The translations under genes and the position numbers were made by a program. Source: an archaeon (GTDB lineage Archaea > Iainarchaeota > Iainarchaeia > Iainarchaeales > CSSED10-239). From it: DNA of 44,174 nucleotides. Below, in pieces: positions 23,628-32,312 of the stretch. Where the stretch lies: contig JALNXN010000006.1 in assembly GCA_023230325.1 (NCBI GenBank), forward strand, positions 1-44,174, given 5' to 3'. The number at the start of each line of letters is the position of its first letter. Position 1 is the first letter of the stretch. The notes under the pieces are model-generated. The model was not told the origin of the DNA and made no database searches. It worked only from the letters and a program-made list of their open reading frames with translations.

Positions 23628-24770
23628 CTATTCCACAAAAATATTATTTTCAATCTTTTTAGGAAGATATTCTTTTGCTACAAAGTCTAAGGACTTGTTT
23701 GCTAAAGCCTGTTGCTCAATTCTTATCTTTTTCTCAATTGCTAACTTTATTTCTTTTTGCCAACCAGCAGACTTAAACCAATCGTAGTTCATTAGTTCTT
23801 TTGCTCTTTTAACATCCCCATCTTTCATTTTCTCAGTCACATTCTCTAAACCATAGTGTTCAACATCTGTTAAAGTCATACCAACAAACTTAGCATCAGG
23901 GACTGCTAAAAACTTTGAGTGTGCTGCAAGAGCCATTGATCCACTTTTGATAACTGAATAGATATACCAACCATAAGGATCCCCATCAGTAAAGACAACA
24001 ACAGGTAAATTAAATTCTTTATTTAGCCTATGGATTAGTCTTCTTGAACCTCTTGCTGCTTGCCCAGAAGTTCCAATCAAAATACATTTGTTTTGTTTAG
24101 GAAATTTTTCCTCAATTAACCTACCATACATCGCAGCTGTCTCTACAACTAAAAGGTAATCAGCATTAACATCTTTAATTTCAATTTCTTCAGGTTCAAT
24201 TCTTGACATTATTGACCATCCACCTCTTCCTAGCTTAGAGGCATTAAACTCATCATTTTCGTGTTTTCTGTCAATCAATGTTATGTCCCCATATAAGGAT
24301 CCTTTGGGGTCTGCTTGTAAACCTAACTTCTCTCTTATGGTGTTTACTGAATGTTCTAAATCAACAATAACATCATTTGATTCTTCTTGTCCATCAAAAG
24401 TATTTTCTTTTGTACCTTTAACTGTGTGTTTTAATTCATAATAGATTTCTCTTATTGATGCGGTTTTGTCATGTAATAAATATTCATGACATTTGTCAGC
24501 AACAATCATTGTCTGCATAAACTTTCTTGCAGCTCCAAGATTTAAAAAAGGTCTTGTTACTTGTTTATCCCCTAGTTGAATAAATTGTTTTTTTTCATCA
24601 TAATAAACATTTGAAAGACCTCTTACTTTTGTTGTAAAAGTAGGGTTGTGATTATTTTTAATTTGGGTAACAATATTATCTAATTTTTCATAGACTCTTT
24701 TAGCAATATCTTTATTACCTTCCACTTCGTGATCTTCTAATTTTTGTTTTTTAACTTTTTTTTCAACCAT
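23628..24770 (-). CDS. top6A: DNA topoisomerase VI subunit A
   Basis: 380 residues. The Spo11-type DNA-cleaving subunit of topoisomerase VI. The 5Y-CAP domain has SIREIYYELKH with the catalytic tyrosine at 110 or 111. The Toprim domain has VVFTDGDPYGWYIYS with the metal-binding Asp residues. Together with subunit B it relaxes and decatenates DNA. The GTG 12 bases upstream is really part of the GTGA ribosome binding site, so the ATG at 24770 is the start. It follows top6B by about 90 bases on the same strand. Confidence 0.96.
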   Translation of the reverse strand: MVEKKVKKQKLEDHEVEGNKDIAKRVYEKLDNIVTQIKNNHNPTFTTKVRGLSNVYYDEKKQFIQLGDKQVTRPFLNLGAARKFMQTMIVADKCHEYLLHDKTASIREIYYELKHTVKGTKENTFDGQEESNDVIVDLEHSVNTIREKLGLQADPKGSLYGDITLIDRKHENDEFNASKLGRGGWSIMSRIEPEEIEIKDVNADYLLVVETAAMYGRLIEEKFPKQNKCILIGTSGQAARGSRRLIHRLNKEFNLPVVVFTDGDPYGWYIYSVIKSGSMALAAHSKFLAVPDAKFVGMTLTDVEHYGLENVTEKMKDGDVKRAKELMNYDWFKSAGWQKEIKLAIEKKIRIEQQALANKSLDFVAKEYLPKKIENNIFVE

Positions 24771-24862
24771 AACTATTTTCACTTTTTTTAATTTAATTTT
24801 TTTATATTGTCTAAATTTATTTTCTAAAATGTTTAAAATTTAATTTATAATTTTAGATTAAT

Positions 24863-26635
24863 TTAATCTTCTTCATCAGCTTTATTTTTCTTACTATTTT
24901 TTTTGTGTTTTTCAACATCATCCTCTTCATCTAAAGTCTCTTCTTTAGAATGATTGTTGTCAGAAGCAATATGATCAAGTTCATCATCCATCTTTAACTT
25001 TTCAAGAACCATTCTATCTAAATTTCTTTGTAATAAGTTACCATCAGCCCCAGTTGCATTTACTAAAGCACTTACAACTTCTGGTGCATATTTAGAAAAG
25101 ACTTTTCTTTTTTCTTTTTTAAGTTCTTCTTTTTTCTTATCAATTATGTATCTACCAAGTCTTCTTGCAACATCCATCAACGCTAATTTCATGTCAGTAA
25201 CAATTTCTTCTTCATCAGCAATTGCAGACTTTCCTGCAGAGGTGTAAGGTATATGTACAGAGACTAGGTTTACAAAAACTGTAACTGGAGAATTATCAAA
25301 ATTAGAAATTCCATATCTTTTCCAATCAACAGAAGACACTGTCTTTGTGATCACACATCCACCAGCATCAAACAACAACGGAGCTTTATTTGCATATCTT
25401 ATAATCTCTGAAACTCTTACTTCTTTTGGAGTTTCTAACTCACTGTTTTCAAGTTCTTGTTTCTTCTTTTTACTAACCTTTGCACTCTCTATACTTACTA
25501 GTCTTCCGGCATTACCACCATAAGCTAAACCAACTTCAATTTGGAAAGAGTATCCACCTTGGTAAACAGAAGGCTTTCTTGTGTACACAAAACAAAATTC
25601 AGGATCAATAATTGATTTTAAAGATTTTTCCACAAACTTTTCTCCAATTGGAACTAGGTTGTCTGTGTTTGGTGCAATAAATTTTGTTTTTTTAATAGCA
25701 AAAACTATTTCTTCTGCTTCTTCCCAAGTTAATTTTCTTGGATCTTTGTTTAGATCAAAATGAACTAATTTTGAAACGTTGTCAATAGCAGTTTGTCCAA
25801 ACCTGTCAAAGGTTAAAGTCAGATAAGAGGAGACTTTTCTTGCTGTTGAGTATCTTGCAAGACTTAAAACTTCATCAACAGTTACTCCTCTTGGGTGTGG
25901 CTTTACTTGCTTTGGAATTGCAGGCAAAGTCTTTACTGTTCTTTCATATTTTGTAACTTCTTGGAAAGGATCTTCAAAGATAATTGTTGCATGTGGATTT
26001 GAAATTGCTGTTCTTCTTAGATATTCATCAACAGAGCCTTGTCCTTTCTTATATTGAATGTCTTTGAATTTTGCTTTAATTGCAAGACCTCTATATTTTT
26101 TTTCTAAATATGATTTGTCTGTTATCTTTGGGCTATTTGTTTTAGAATCAATAGAAATTTCTAAAGATACAGTTTTTCCTTTTGTTGTTCCACTAATAAC
26201 TTTTGTGGGTTTTCCAGTTGTAATTTGTGAAAATAAAATAATTCCTGAAACTCCAATTCCTTGTTGTCCTCTTGTCTGAACTAATCTGTGGAATTTTGTT
26301 CCAGCTAATAATTTCCCAAGAGCCTTTCCTATTTTTTCTTCAGGAATACCTGGACCATTATCACGGCTTGAGATCTCATAGTATTCTTCACCAATCTGTG
26401 AAATCTTAACTTCAATTTCTGGTAGGATTCCTGCTTCTTCACAAGCATCTAAGGAATTTGTAACAAGTTCATGAATTATTGTTGTTAATGTTCTTTGTTT
26501 ACCATACAGACCTAACATCTGTCTGTTTTTTTTAAAGAAATCAGCAACTGAGTGTTCTTTAAATTCAGTAAATAAAACATTAGCATCTATTCCATCTGTA
26601 TTTTGTGTTTTTTTTAAAGTATCTTCTTCTGACAT
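24863..26635 (-). CDS. top6B: DNA topoisomerase VI subunit B
   Basis: 590 residues. The GHKL ATPase subunit: N-box HELVTNSLDAC (55-65), G1 box RDNGPGIP (91-98), G2 box GQQGIGVSG (123-131). The helix-two-turns-helix and transducer domains follow, ending near 520. The last 60 residues are a charged Glu/Asp/Lys-rich tail without family counterpart. ATP binding closes the subunits and drives strand passage by top6A. GTGAT precedes the ATG. In many archaea top6B-top6A neighbour the KH, RIO1 and aIF1A genes; here two other genes are inserted between the groups. Confidence 0.96.
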   Translation of the reverse strand: MSEEDTLKKTQNTDGIDANVLFTEFKEHSVADFFKKNRQMLGLYGKQRTLTTIIHELVTNSLDACEEAGILPEIEVKISQIGEEYYEISSRDNGPGIPEEKIGKALGKLLAGTKFHRLVQTRGQQGIGVSGIILFSQITTGKPTKVISGTTKGKTVSLEISIDSKTNSPKITDKSYLEKKYRGLAIKAKFKDIQYKKGQGSVDEYLRRTAISNPHATIIFEDPFQEVTKYERTVKTLPAIPKQVKPHPRGVTVDEVLSLARYSTARKVSSYLTLTFDRFGQTAIDNVSKLVHFDLNKDPRKLTWEEAEEIVFAIKKTKFIAPNTDNLVPIGEKFVEKSLKSIIDPEFCFVYTRKPSVYQGGYSFQIEVGLAYGGNAGRLVSIESAKVSKKKKQELENSELETPKEVRVSEIIRYANKAPLLFDAGGCVITKTVSSVDWKRYGISNFDNSPVTVFVNLVSVHIPYTSAGKSAIADEEEIVTDMKLALMDVARRLGRYIIDKKKEELKKEKRKVFSKYAPEVVSALVNATGADGNLLQRNLDRMVLEKLKMDDELDHIASDNNHSKEETLDEEDDVEKHKKNSKKNKADEED

Positions 26636-26699
26636 TAATAATCACTATTTTTTTAAAAAGTTTTTAAATTTTAAAGTTTTTAAATTTAACTTAAAGGTA

Positions 26700-26738
26700 A
26701 GCGCTATATATAATATATTAAAATATATTTATAAATAG
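26700..26738. promoter_or_regulatory. Divergent TATA elements for top6B and the AsnB-DPH6 gene
   Basis: GCGCTATATATAATAT at 26701-26716 suits a minus-strand promoter for top6B, about 70 bases before its start. TATATTTATAAATAG at 26723-26737 suits the plus-strand gene. A second TATA-like TTTTTATATAG at 26767-26777 would place the start right at the ATG at 26797. Confidence 0.45.
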
Positions 26739-26796
26739 ATTGACATTTGTAAACATAAACAACAATTTTTTATATAGTTTGTTGATTAATGTAAAT

Positions 26797-28632
26797 ATGT
26801 TTAAATTAATTGGGTTTGTTAATGCATCGTGGGCACCTCTAAAATGGGTTGTTGGGTTTGAAAATGTAGGTTATGAGTGGACTAGTAACGTAGTTTACGC
26901 ATGGCTTTATACTTTTGATCGTGGTTGTGAGTCTTTACCCCCTTCCTCCTCCTCCCTTTCCCTTCCTTCCTCTATCTTTAAATCTTTATCTTCTCATAAA
27001 AGCCTATATTTTGCATCAAGAAAAAGAATTTTAAGAAAAATTAAAGTAAATAACATTAAACTTTTAGATCCAAGAACAATTTTAATATACGATATTAATT
27101 CTAAAGAAACTATATTTGAAAAAAGAGAATTTTTTAAAATACAAAAAATAAAAAGAACAGAAGAAAAAAAACTATCAACAATAAAAGAAACTTTAGAAAA
27201 AGCAGTTGTTAAAAGAATTTCTAAAAAAGGAAGTGTTGGAGTTTTGTTTAGTGGAGGAATTGATTCTTTATTAATTATTATGATACTACTTAAATTAAAA
27301 ATTCCATTTGCAGCATATTTTGCACACTCAAAAGAATATGGAAAGGATAAAGATTTGGTTTTTGTAAAAGAACTTTCAAAGTTATATAAATTTAAATTAA
27401 AAATTGCTTGTGTAGATAAGAAGGATGTAGAAAAAGAAATTCCAAAAATTGTGAAAATAATAGATAGTGCAAATCCAATTGCTGTTGGGGTTGGTTTACC
27501 TATCTATTTTGCAAGTAGACTTGCTAGAAAAGATGGAATTGAAATCCTTTTCTCAGGACTTGGAGCAGATGAGTTGTTTGCTGGGTATTTTAAATTTAGA
27601 GAATCAAAAAACATTTCTAAAGACACAATTGACCTTTTACATAAGATGTATAGAAGTGATCTTTTAAGAGATACACTAATAACAAAAAATCTTGATATAC
27701 AAATTAAATTTCCATATTTAGATAAAGACATGATAACTTTTGCTTTATCTTTGGAAGATGAAGACAAAATAAATAAGTTGACCAACAAAGTGATCTTAAG
27801 AAACTTAGGGAAAACTTATAGGTTACCTGAAAAATATTATTTAAGAAAAAAAGTTGCTGCACAGTATGGTTCTGGGTTTGATAAGGTTCTTGAAAAATTA
27901 ACAAAGAAAAATAAATTTACAAATAAGTCTGAATACCTAAATAGTTTTTTAAAAGAAAAAAGAAAAAAAATAAAACTTGTAAGCCTATATTCAGGAGGTA
28001 AAGATTCAAATCTATCTTTATGGCTTATGCAAAAACAAGGTTATGAAGTTTCTTGTTTAATTTCTGTAATTCCTGAAAATAAAGACTCTTACATGTATCA
28101 AAAACCAGAACTAGAAATTATAAAAAAGCAAGCAAAGGCTCTAGACATTCCATTAATTACCAAACACACAAAAGGAGAAAAGGAAAAAGAACTCCTAGTC
28201 TTAAAAGCAGCAATAGTTGAAGCTAAAGAAAAATATGATATTAAAGGAGTTGTCTCAGGAGCACTTTATAGTAATTATCAAAAAGAAAGAATACAAAGAA
28301 TCTGTGATGAACTTAACTTAAAGATGTTTACTCCTTTGTGGCACAAAGACCAAAGAGAGGAACTTAAAGAATTATTAGACAACAACTTTGAAATAATGAT
28401 AGTTAAAATTGCAGGACTTGGGTTAACTATAAAATGGTTAGGCAAGATTTTAAATTTAAAAGACTTAGAAGAACTTAAAAAATTAAATAAGAAATATGGA
28501 TTTAATGTTGCTGGGGAAGGTGGAGAATATGAGACAATTGTTTTAAATGCACCTAACTTTAAAAAGAAAATAAAAATTCCAAAATTTAAGAAGATTTTAG
28601 AAAATGAGTTTACTGGTCATTTAGAATTTTAA
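26797..28632 (+). CDS. dph6: Asparagine-synthetase-like domain fused to diphthine-ammonia ligase (DPH6)
   Basis: 611 residues with two PP-loop ATP pyrophosphatase domains. Residues 1-120 look like a shrunken glutaminase remnant: MFKLIGFVN resembles MCGIAGF of AsnB, but the catalytic Cys2 is Phe, and most of the domain is replaced by a Trp-rich and then Ser/Pro-rich stretch. Residues 145-380 are an asparagine-synthetase synthase domain with SGGIDS (152-157) and FSGLGADELFAGY. Residues 392-611 are DPH6 with SLYSGGKDSN (SGGKDS 399-404) and GEGGEYET (573-580), which amidates diphthine on elongation factor 2 using ammonia and ATP. The loss of Cys2 suggests free ammonia is used. The frame is open further upstream only from a TTG. 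The ATG at 26797 aligns with the AsnB start. Confidence 0.85.
   Translation: MFKLIGFVNASWAPLKWVVGFENVGYEWTSNVVYAWLYTFDRGCESLPPSSSSLSLPSSIFKSLSSHKSLYFASRKRILRKIKVNNIKLLDPRTILIYDINSKETIFEKREFFKIQKIKRTEEKKLSTIKETLEKAVVKRISKKGSVGVLFSGGIDSLLIIMILLKLKIPFAAYFAHSKEYGKDKDLVFVKELSKLYKFKLKIACVDKKDVEKEIPKIVKIIDSANPIAVGVGLPIYFASRLARKDGIEILFSGLGADELFAGYFKFRESKNISKDTIDLLHKMYRSDLLRDTLITKNLDIQIKFPYLDKDMITFALSLEDEDKINKLTNKVILRNLGKTYRLPEKYYLRKKVAAQYGSGFDKVLEKLTKKNKFTNKSEYLNSFLKEKRKKIKLVSLYSGGKDSNLSLWLMQKQGYEVSCLISVIPENKDSYMYQKPELEIIKKQAKALDIPLITKHTKGEKEKELLVLKAAIVEAKEKYDIKGVVSGALYSNYQKERIQRICDELNLKMFTPLWHKDQREELKELLDNNFEIMIVKIAGLGLTIKWLGKILNLKDLEELKKLNKKYGFNVAGEGGEYETIVLNAPNFKKKIKIPKFKKILENEFTGHLEF
26938..26973 (+). 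other. Homopyrimidine C/T tract inside the coding region
   Basis: 36 bases of only C and T, C-rich, in otherwise very AT-rich DNA. It encodes part of the PPSSSSLSLPSS stretch of the AsnB-DPH6 protein. Confidence 0.8.
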
Positions 28633-28744
28633 ATTTTAGATTTGAAAAATGAAAAATAAAAAATTAGGACTAGAGAATAAAAAATAAAAAAAATAGAATT
28701 AAAAAATAAATAAAAGAAAATAAAAATTAAAAATTAATTTAAAA

Positions 28745-29647
28745 TCAAATTCTTTTTTTAGGAAAAATACTTTTTGGAAAAATACTTTTTTTTGAACTTT
28801 TAACTTTAAAAGGACCTTTTTTAGCAGCTTCTTTTTTAGCAACAAATTTTTTCTGAGCTTTATAAATCCTCTTAATTCTTGTTAATCCTAAAACACCGTC
28901 TTTTTTATAAGCCATGTTTAAAAAATTAGAAATCGTTTTTTGTAAGATAAACGTATCCAAAACCCCAGCAACTGTTTTTAAATAATTGTTATAAACCTTA
29001 TGCTCATATTGAAATCTATTTAAGTCACCTAGTCTTTTTAAAGATTTTAGATCTAAAAAAACTGGATTATTATTATTAGATATGGAGTGTGTCAGATTAT
29101 AAACTTTAAAAGTCTGTGGATCTAAAACTAGAAAATTTCTTGAAGGGTCTAGATAAATACTAGAAGAACCATGTGGTGTTTTTATAAAAACCCTTTTTAA
29201 TTTCCCATCAATTATTGCTTTTGAAAAAACTATATTTCTTGATTCAAAAGCTCTAATAAAGCCATTGATTGTTCGATTACAAGCTGAATGACCTTTTATA
29301 AAAGGACCTTCTGTTAAGGGCAAATTGTTTTTAATTCTGTGCATGTCTTTGTTTAATGACACAAACTTTTTTCCATCCCTATGTAATAGTACTTTCCCTT
29401 CTAAAGCATAGGAAAAAAAAGCCAACTGATTTAAATTAAATTTTTTTAAAATCTCCCTAATTTTAATTAATTCTTCCATCTTATATTTAGAAAAATAATT
29501 TACAAATTCTTCTTTAGGAAAATTAGATATATTGATTAAAGAATAAGATTCAAATTTATAATTATTGGGATTGGATTCTAAAAATTTGTTAGCTTTTATA
29601 TCATTTAGTTCTTTAATAAATTTTTTAGAAACATAATCTTGAATCAT
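28745..29647 (-). CDS. Uncharacterised protein, possible transglutaminase-like fold
   Basis: 300 residues, not assigned with certainty. The middle has KGHSACNRTINGFIRAFESR (C123), TPHGSSSIYLD (H159) and FLVLDPQ (D176). A Cys, then His, then Asp with this spacing, and a helix right after the Cys, is the layout of transglutaminase-like cysteine proteases. The C-terminus (about 255-300) is very basic with a repeated FPK motif, suggesting RNA or DNA contact. There is no signal peptide. It follows the KH-domain gene by 12 bases, so it belongs to the aIF1A-RIO1-KH operon and may act on ribosomes or RNA. GAGGG precedes the ATG. Confidence 0.5.
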   Translation of the reverse strand: MIQDYVSKKFIKELNDIKANKFLESNPNNYKFESYSLINISNFPKEEFVNYFSKYKMEELIKIREILKKFNLNQLAFFSYALEGKVLLHRDGKKFVSLNKDMHRIKNNLPLTEGPFIKGHSACNRTINGFIRAFESRNIVFSKAIIDGKLKRVFIKTPHGSSSIYLDPSRNFLVLDPQTFKVYNLTHSISNNNNPVFLDLKSLKRLGDLNRFQYEHKVYNNYLKTVAGVLDTFILQKTISNFLNMAYKKDGVLGLTRIKRIYKAQKKFVAKKEAAKKGPFKVKSSKKSIFPKSIFPKKRI

Positions 29648-29659
29648 TCATATTCCCTC

Positions 29660-30232
29660 TTACTTAGTAAAAGTAATATCGTCAATATTTTCTTTTTCCT
29701 TTACTGGTTTATAACCTTCTGATTTAAATTCTGATTGCTTTAATGATTTGAAAACTGTTGAATGTCTTGCACCTGAAAGGATCTGTTCAATTATAGATTT
29801 TATGTTTTTCATATCATCTTGATTGCTAATAATTGAGACTGTTTTTCCATAGATTGCAAGTTTACAATTTAATCTATTTTCAATCATGTTTTTTATTTTA
29901 CCTTCTCTTCCAATTACTCTTCCCTTTATTTGGGTGTGCCTTTTTTTTGAACTTGTTACAAAATCATCTAAATAGATTATATCAAAGACAACATCGTCCT
30001 CTAATAACTTAAAAGCATTCTCAGGAGAAAAGCCTCTTGCAATTGCTGTGATTATGTTTTTTGCTAAATGGATTTCAAAGAAAGAAACATCTGTAGAAAT
30101 TATTATTTCTCCTGTATAACTATCAATATCTAAATTTGTTTTTGTTTCTTTACAAATTTTTTTTTTAATAGATCCATCAGGACCAATAATTACAGGTAAT
30201 CTGTTATGACTAACTTTTATTATCTCTTCCAT
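29660..30232 (-). CDS. KH-domain protein of the Dim2/Pno1 (Krr1) family
   Basis: 190 residues with two KH domains. The first has IIGPDGSIKK (GPDG at 17-20). The second has VIGREGKIKN and the following IENRLNCKLAIYG. This is the archaeal Dim2-type protein that binds the 3' end of small-subunit rRNA during ribosome maturation. Its start overlaps the end of the RIO1 gene by 23 bases, the standard archaeal pairing, so the two are probably translated together. Confidence 0.9.
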   Translation of the reverse strand: MEEIIKVSHNRLPVIIGPDGSIKKKICKETKTNLDIDSYTGEIIISTDVSFFEIHLAKNIITAIARGFSPENAFKLLEDDVVFDIIYLDDFVTSSKKRHTQIKGRVIGREGKIKNMIENRLNCKLAIYGKTVSIISNQDDMKNIKSIIEQILSGARHSTVFKSLKQSEFKSEGYKPVKEKENIDDITFTK

Positions 30233-30950
30233 AAATCTCTTCTTTTTTCTTTTTTAAATCTTCTAAAAAAAAGTCATAGGTTATTTCTAATTTTTTAAAT
30301 TTCTTTTTTAGAAAATCAATAATATTTATTATATCTCTTTTTAAAAACTCTTGAGCTTTTGGGTGAGACCAAACAACAGCTTGGCCCATGTCAATGATTG
30401 TTATTTTTTGATCATTTGGGTTGATCAAGATATTAAAAGCACTAAAGTCAGCATGAACTAATTTTGCACCATATAATAGCTTTGCATAGTTATCTACAAT
30501 CTGTGGGTAAACAACATCTAGATCAAAATCAACTTCATTTAATTTTGGGTAGGCTTTTTGGTTTTCTCCAATAAAGGACATGATGATTATGTTTTTTTCT
30601 TTACCAATAACAATTGGGCAACTTACCCCGTGCTTTAAAGCTAAAGTTAAATTTTTAAATTCCTTATTTGCCCAAACTAAAAATAAGTCTCTTTTTTCTT
30701 TAGAGGCATTTTTGAATCTGTAATCTCCATCTATGTATTTGTCTAAGTTTTTAAAATTAGAAGTTTCCATCTTATAGATTTTTGCAACTAATGGTGTGTC
30801 TTGAAGATGACCATAAAAGGTAATTGCTTCTTTTCCTGAGGCGATTGGAAAGTCTATACTATCAAATATCTTATTTGATGATAATTTGAATAATGCTTTA
30901 TGGGTTTGGTCATCAAACACATATCCCTCAATTCTGTTTTTTGTAATCAT
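30210..30950 (-). CDS. rio1: RIO1-type serine/threonine protein kinase
   Basis: 246 residues. A RIO kinase with a small nucleotide loop IASGKEA, the catalytic lysine in VAKIYK (K57), the catalytic loop VHADFSAFN (D168, N173) and the metal-binding IDMGQ (D187). RIO1 kinases act in the last steps of small ribosomal subunit maturation. Gene context with aIF1A upstream and the Dim2-type KH gene downstream supports that role. No clear ribosome binding site is seen before the ATG. Confidence 0.95.
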   Translation of the reverse strand: MITKNRIEGYVFDDQTHKALFKLSSNKIFDSIDFPIASGKEAITFYGHLQDTPLVAKIYKMETSNFKNLDKYIDGDYRFKNASKEKRDLFLVWANKEFKNLTLALKHGVSCPIVIGKEKNIIIMSFIGENQKAYPKLNEVDFDLDVVYPQIVDNYAKLLYGAKLVHADFSAFNILINPNDQKITIIDMGQAVVWSHPKAQEFLKRDIINIIDFLKKKFKKLEITYDFFLEDLKKKKEEIYGRDNKS

Positions 30951-30987
30951 TTGAAATCTATTTTAAAAATCTATTTTCATTTAAGAA

Positions 30988-31368
30988 CTATTTTCTTTTA
31001 TGGTAGACTGGTCTTGTGCTTTCCCTTTCACCAATAACATCATGAGTGTGTTTATAAAGATCATTTAGAAGTCCTTTCTTTTCTAGTTGAGTAACTTGAA
31101 AACCTAGATATCTCCAAACAACATCTCCTTTGGTTGGTTGAAAGTCCCATAGTTTCACAATCACTATGTCATTTGGTTTTATCCAAATATGCTTAAACAT
31201 CTTTCCAGGAATTCTACAGATTCTTTCTTTTCCATCTTCACACATAATTTGGATATTGTTTACACCCATAAGTTGAGTCACCTTTCCAAATTGCTCAAGA
31301 TCAGCCTTATTTGCAACTCTCATTCTCCTATAAGTTTCTGGGTTGTTTGTATTATTATTTTCTGTCAA
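30988..31368 (-). CDS. Translation initiation factor aIF1A
   Basis: 126 residues with the S1/OB fold of eIF1A: RMRVANKADLEQFGKVTQ, CEDGKERICRIPGKM, and WIKPNDIVIVKLWDFQ. It binds the A site of the small subunit during initiation. The start codon is TTG (31368-31366): AGTGATT lies just upstream, and the next in-frame ATG would remove the conserved N-terminus. Confidence 0.95.
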   Translation of the reverse strand: MTENNNTNNPETYRRMRVANKADLEQFGKVTQLMGVNNIQIMCEDGKERICRIPGKMFKHIWIKPNDIVIVKLWDFQPTKGDVVWRYLGFQVTQLEKKGLLNDLYKHTHDVIGERESTRPVYHKRK

Positions 31369-31509
31369 AAGTTAATCACTCCTTTATTTTTAAATTATCT
31401 TTAATTTCTTTTTTTAAAAATTATTTTAAATTGTTCTTTAAAATTGTCTTTAAGTTTAATTTCTTTTTTAAATTGTTTTTTTTAAACACATAATAATTAT
31501 TTTTTAGAC

Positions 31510-31800
31510 TTAAATTTTATAAATCTGTATGTGTGAGATGTTGTTGATTATAATTATTTGTTCCTTTGTAATTACCTTTTTAGAAACTAAAAAAGAACAG
31601 ATCTTATTTCCAAAGATATTAACACTGTCTGCCTTGTTAATGTTTGTTAGTAATTCTTCTTCTGTAATTGTGTCAACACCATAGAAAGCCTTGTTTATGT
31701 GGATCTCAACATCATCAAAAATAATTTTAGAACCTAATAGCTCCTTATCACAAGCTGCAAAGATATTTCCTATAGGACTTTTATGAAATTTTCCAATCAT
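31510..31800 (-). CDS. DUF424 family protein
   Basis: 96 residues of the small archaeal DUF424 family. Marks are AACDKELLGSKI near the start and NKAFYGVDTITEEELL in the middle, followed by a strand-rich end with KICSFLVSKKVI. The function is not known. These genes are typically beside aIF2-beta and related translation genes, as here (13 bases after it), which suggests a role with initiation or tRNA. Confidence 0.85.
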   Translation of the reverse strand: MIGKFHKSPIGNIFAACDKELLGSKIIFDDVEIHINKAFYGVDTITEEELLTNINKADSVNIFGNKICSFLVSKKVITKEQIIIINNISHIQIYKI

Positions 31801-31813
31801 GTCTTTTTCAAAA

Positions 31814-32245
31814 TTATATTTTTGGTAATGGTGTTATTGCTCCACAAGCACTGCACTTCAAGACCTTTACACCATTTTGGGAAACAATGTCAGTGTCTGG
31901 TTTTTTACATGCTGAGCATAATACAAAATTTTTAATATACTTGTCTAAGGTCAAATTGATTTTATAATTATTAAAAATACCATTTAAGACTAAAGTTCCA
32001 TTTGTGATTGCAGAAGATGTTGAAATCTCCTTCATTACAAATTTATATAATTGATTTTCATCTCTTTTTAGATCCTTTGCAACTTTAGAAAAGTTCTTCC
32101 AAATAGTTTGTTTACCTTGAAGCATTGACTCTGCTCTTGGAAGTTCAAATCTAGAACTAGATAATGTTCTTTCAGGTAAAGACATGTAAATTCTGTCTAA
32201 TAAGGTTTTATAATCTAAATCTTTTGAAGTTTCTTCTTTACTCAT
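31814..32245 (-). CDS. Translation initiation factor aIF2 subunit beta
   Basis: 143 residues. The helical N-terminus that binds aIF2-gamma and the alpha-beta core are followed by a C-terminal zinc ribbon, CSACKKPDTD and LKCSACGAITPLP, with four cysteines. aIF2 delivers initiator tRNA. The ATG at 32245 is chosen over a TTG six codons upstream: TATTTAAA at 32269-32276 (minus-strand TTTAAATA) lies about 27 bases before it, indicating a leaderless transcript. Confidence 0.95.
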   Translation of the reverse strand: MSKEETSKDLDYKTLLDRIYMSLPERTLSSSRFELPRAESMLQGKQTIWKNFSKVAKDLKRDENQLYKFVMKEISTSSAITNGTLVLNGIFNNYKINLTLDKYIKNFVLCSACKKPDTDIVSQNGVKVLKCSACGAITPLPKI

Positions 32246-32267
32246 AAATATTATATAGTGCAAAAGG

Positions 32268-32277
32268 TATTTAAAGA
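32268..32277 (-). promoter_or_regulatory. TATA box of aIF2-beta, leaderless
   Basis: On the minus strand TTTAAATACC lies about 25-30 bases before the ATG at 32245. The distance matches transcription starting at the start codon, and no ribosome binding site is present. Confidence 0.5.
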
Positions 32278-32312
32278 ATTTGGAACAAGCAAAGTCTGTG
32301 CTTTTTTAATCT

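Noticed and set aside
26740..26796. Longer version of the AsnB-DPH6 gene starting at a TTG
   Set aside because: It adds 19 residues of no known kind, has no ribosome binding site and overlaps the probable TATA region; the ATG at 26797 aligns with the AsnB start.
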